Source: Flemingiibacterium sp964603455 (GTDB lineage Bacteria; Bacillota; Clostridia; Oscillospirales; CAG-272). Taken from it: a stretch of DNA of 6,725 nucleotides. The DNA lies in contig CAZRVL010000101.1 of NCBI GenBank assembly GCA_964603455.1, forward strand, positions 1-6,725. Reading direction: 5' to 3'. The position numbers were made by a program, and so were the translations under genes. Every line of letters begins with the position of its first letter. Position 1 is the stretch's first letter. Positions 4,885 to 6,725 of this stretch are shown in pieces. The notes below the pieces were generated by a model. The model did not search any database. It saw nothing but the letters and a program-made list of their open reading frames with translations, and was not told the origin of the DNA.

Positions 4885-6252
4885 TTATTTGTTGCCCTTG
4901 ACGAATTTGAGCCAATTTCCGCTCCTGATCCTGTGCGAAAAACATATTCCGCGGAATATCCAGTCGAATATCATCGCGATCCAAACTCCGATGATTCCGA
5001 ATTCGAGCTGAACGCCGATGACCCAAGTAAAGAAAATGCGGAAAACTATCATCGAAAATATTGAGATCGCCATCGTGAATTTCACGTCCTGAGCGGCGCG
5101 AAGTGCATTTGGCAGAACAAATGACGGCGGCCAGAGCAATATCGCGAACCCGTCGTGCAAAATTATCAGTATCGAAGCGAGCTTGAGCGCGTCTTCCGAA
5201 ACCGAATACAGCTGCAATGATAAAGGCAATGTAGCAATTATTAAAATGTTCAAAATCGACATAGACGCGAACGCAATTTTCAACAACTTTTGTTCATATT
5301 TTCGCGCTTCCTCGAAGTTTCCTGCACCGATAGCTTGCCCGACAACTGTAACAGTAGCGAGACCGAGAGCTTGTCCGGGGATACAGCCGAATGAATCGAG
5401 ATTGTTCGCGACCGCATTTGCCGCGACTTGCACCGTGCCGAAACCTGAGATCATCGAGATAACGAGTATTCGACCGAGCTGAAAAACACTGTTTTCGAGA
5501 CTTCCGGGAATGCCGATCTGCAAAATTCGCTTGATCGGAGCGAACTGCGGCAGTCTAAAATCGCTGAAGCGTATGTAGATCTGCCCTGATTTTTTGCGGA
5601 TAAGTAACATAAGCATGAACATTCCGAAAAATCTTGAAAATGTCGATGACCAAGCCGCACCTGCGACTCCCATGTCAGCGACATAAATGAACAGCGCATT
5701 GCCGATTATGTTCAGCAAATTGACTAAAACCGATGTGATCATCGTGATCTTAGAATTTCCCATCGTTCGAAACAGCGCACCGAGACCGTTGTAGATCGCG
5801 ATTGCCGGATAAGAGATCGCCGAGATCACAAAATAAGTCAGCGCATAGCCCATTACATCGTCCTCGATCTTTCCGAAGCACAGCCGCAAAAGTCCAACTC
5901 GGAAAAAAATCGCGAGTCCGGCAATCAAGACCGAAGCGAAAAACAATACCCAAAGCAACTGGACTGCCGAAGCGCGTGCGTTCGGAAAATCATTCGATTT
6001 TTCGCCGGTTCGTTCGCGCTCGGCTTTGAGCCGTCCGATCTCATGCGCACATATAACCGCGCCGCCTGTAGCGAGTGCGGAAAAAATGTTTATCATCAAA
6101 ACATTTAACATATCAACGAGCGAAACGCCAGAAACCGCGCTATCGCCGAGCGATGAGATCATCATCGTGTCGAAAACTCCGACCGAAATTCCGAGCAGTT
6201 GCTCGATTATCAGCGGAATTATTAATTTTTTTAACTCTTTATTTGTAAACAT
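4885..6252 (-). CDS. MATE-family multidrug/toxin exporter
   Basis: This 455-residue polytopic inner-membrane protein has about 12 hydrophobic segments in two homologous halves. MATE proteins export cationic drugs, dyes or metabolites in exchange for sodium or protons. The N-terminus (KLIIPLIIEQLLG, 9-21, then DTMM, 28-31) and the second-half signature VGQAIGAGNFEEARKYEQ (304-321) are typical. The equivalent first-half segment is diverged: CAHEIGRLKAER (68-79) followed by a polar stretch to about 95, roughly 12 residues longer than its partner in the second half. Other family-like segments are YNGLGALFRTMGNS (154-167) and PGSLENSVFQLGR (249-261). The start at 6252 gives the standard family N-terminus, though no good Shine-Dalgarno precedes it. 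A lone TATAAT on the minus strand (6302-6297) could mark a weak promoter inside the upstream gene. The gene follows the DHHW-like gene by 28 bp, so the two may form an operon. Substrate cannot be told from sequence. Confidence 0.93.
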   Translation of the reverse strand: MFTNKELKKLIIPLIIEQLLGISVGVFDTMMISSLGDSAVSGVSLVDMLNVLMINIFSALATGGAVICAHEIGRLKAERERTGEKSNDFPNARASAVQLLWVLFFASVLIAGLAIFFRVGLLRLCFGKIEDDVMGYALTYFVISAISYPAIAIYNGLGALFRTMGNSKITMITSVLVNLLNIIGNALFIYVADMGVAGAAWSSTFSRFFGMFMLMLLIRKKSGQIYIRFSDFRLPQFAPIKRILQIGIPGSLENSVFQLGRILVISMISGFGTVQVAANAVANNLDSFGCIPGQALGLATVTVVGQAIGAGNFEEARKYEQKLLKIAFASMSILNILIIATLPLSLQLYSVSEDALKLASILIILHDGFAILLWPPSFVLPNALRAAQDVKFTMAISIFSMIVFRIFFTWVIGVQLEFGIIGVWIAMIFDWIFRGICFSHRIRSGNWLKFVKGNK

Positions 6253-6280
6253 TACGTGAATAATATCCGAACCACAGTAC

Positions 6281-6725
6281 TTAGCCGAGTATGTTGATTA
6301 TATTTCTTTCGGCTACAAGCACAATATAGTAGTTGGGATTTGTACTTTCTATGTATTTTTTGTCGAATTTGTAGTCCCACATTGATTGATAATAGACTTC
6401 GCTGAAGGCATTATTCAGATATGGATAGATATTCGTTCCGAACGAATCGCGCACGACCATTGCAGTCGGCAAATTACCTGTTGAAATGTTATTTTTAACA
6501 GTTTTGGTAGAATTAACAGAATCAAAATTTAATTCATTTCTATTTTTATAGTAATAATTTGGCTTATCGACCGGCGTGATCAAAAAGTTTCCGAACGTTG
6601 CGACCTCTTTTATCATCGAATTTTGGATTTCGAGGTGAGTCAAAATATCACCGCCATCGACTTCCTTTTTATAAAATGCAAAATTTCCGTCAATTTCGAG
6701 CGGCGCGGCATCAGCCCAAGTTTTG
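6281..6725 (-). CDS. DHHW/AlgX-like SGNH-hydrolase-type protein, C-terminal part (cut by window edge)
   Basis: The reading frame is open to the right edge. The visible part is the last 147 residues, and the N-terminus with the expected signal anchor and DHHW motif lies outside. A TTG at 6643 could be read as a start but sits inside conserved sequence. The core VVRDSFGTNIYPYLNNAFSE followed by VYYQS and a closing NYYIVLVAERNI resemble the C-terminal half of DHHW/AlgX/AlgJ-like proteins, with a GDSF-like block holding the candidate nucleophile Ser, an aromatic W-D segment, and P-x-x-x-ER near the end. Upstream, GGDILTHLEI resembles the GDLa-M-L segment that follows the DHHW motif in these families. 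Such proteins work outside the membrane with an MBOAT acyltransferase to O-acetylate polysaccharide. The gene is AT-rich (about 36% GC over 6301-6660) and Asn/Tyr-rich, unlike its neighbours, which suggests transfer or a surface-polysaccharide locus. The family call rests on remembered pattern only. Confidence 0.7.
   Translation of the reverse strand, partial: KTWADAAPLEIDGNFAFYKKEVDGGDILTHLEIQNSMIKEVATFGNFLITPVDKPNYYYKNRNELNFDSVNSTKTVKNNISTGNLPTAMVVRDSFGTNIYPYLNNAFSEVYYQSMWDYKFDKKYIESTNPNYYIVLVAERNIINILG

Noticed and set aside
6290..6325. A separate promoter for the MATE gene inside the end of the DHHW-like gene
   Set aside because: A TATAAT exists on the minus strand at 6302-6297, but the best -35 (TTGTGC, 16-nt spacing) matches only half the consensus and the region is AT-rich. 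It is noted only as a possibility.
1..6725. tRNA, rRNA, CRISPR array, insertion sequence, phage or toxin-antitoxin genes
   Set aside because: Intergenic gaps are short (under 200 bp) and hold only promoters, hairpins and terminators. No repeat-spacer pattern, cloverleaf, transposase or terminal repeats were seen.

Overview
This window looks like a chromosomal segment from a low-to-moderate-GC Firmicute, most likely an anaerobic Clostridia/Oscillospiraceae-type gut bacterium. The reasons are strong AGGAGG-like ribosome binding sites, consensus sigma-A promoters with UP elements and TG-extended -10 boxes, a dimeric (alpha2) glycyl-tRNA synthetase, an LCP-family envelope protein, and a DHHW-type protein of the kind common in these genomes. 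The taxonomic placement is inference.

Layout, left to right. Positions 1-190 hold no gene but are dense in signals: a perfect consensus promoter reading leftwards out of the window (10-38), a 16-bp inverted repeat (80-126), and a terminator candidate that overlaps the end of the first gene. Positions 191-1174 (minus) encode a lipoprotein with a divergent parvulin (PpiC-type) domain, driven by its own consensus promoter at 1240-1268. Diverging from it, 1368-2204 (plus) is a complete purine nucleoside phosphorylase with an extended -10 promoter. A third promoter and a leader with two mutually exclusive hairpins precede 2373-3392 (plus), a membrane-anchored LCP-domain protein in which several hallmark active-site residues are replaced. 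Only 36 bp later comes glyS (3429-4829, plus), which has no room for its own T-box leader and is probably co-transcribed with the LCP gene.

A perfect 15-bp A-stem-loop-T terminator (4843-4877) serves both glyS and the converging minus-strand gene. That gene (4885-6252) is a MATE-family efflux protein. Upstream of it in the same direction is the C-terminal part of a DHHW/AlgX-like SGNH-hydrolase-type protein, cut by the right edge (6281 to beyond 6725). It is clearly AT-richer (about 36% GC over 6301-6660 by hand count) than its neighbours (about 50% in sampled lines).

Functionally the segment mixes housekeeping (purine salvage, glycyl-tRNA charging) with envelope functions (extracytoplasmic folding factor, LCP protein, exporter, possible polysaccharide O-acetylation). 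I see no transposon, CRISPR array, tRNA, rRNA, phage gene or defence island. The most interesting points are modest: two envelope proteins whose catalytic residues appear to have decayed, a switch-like leader before the LCP gene, and a reverse-polarity inverted repeat at the left end. I found no convincing evidence for an undescribed multi-gene system.
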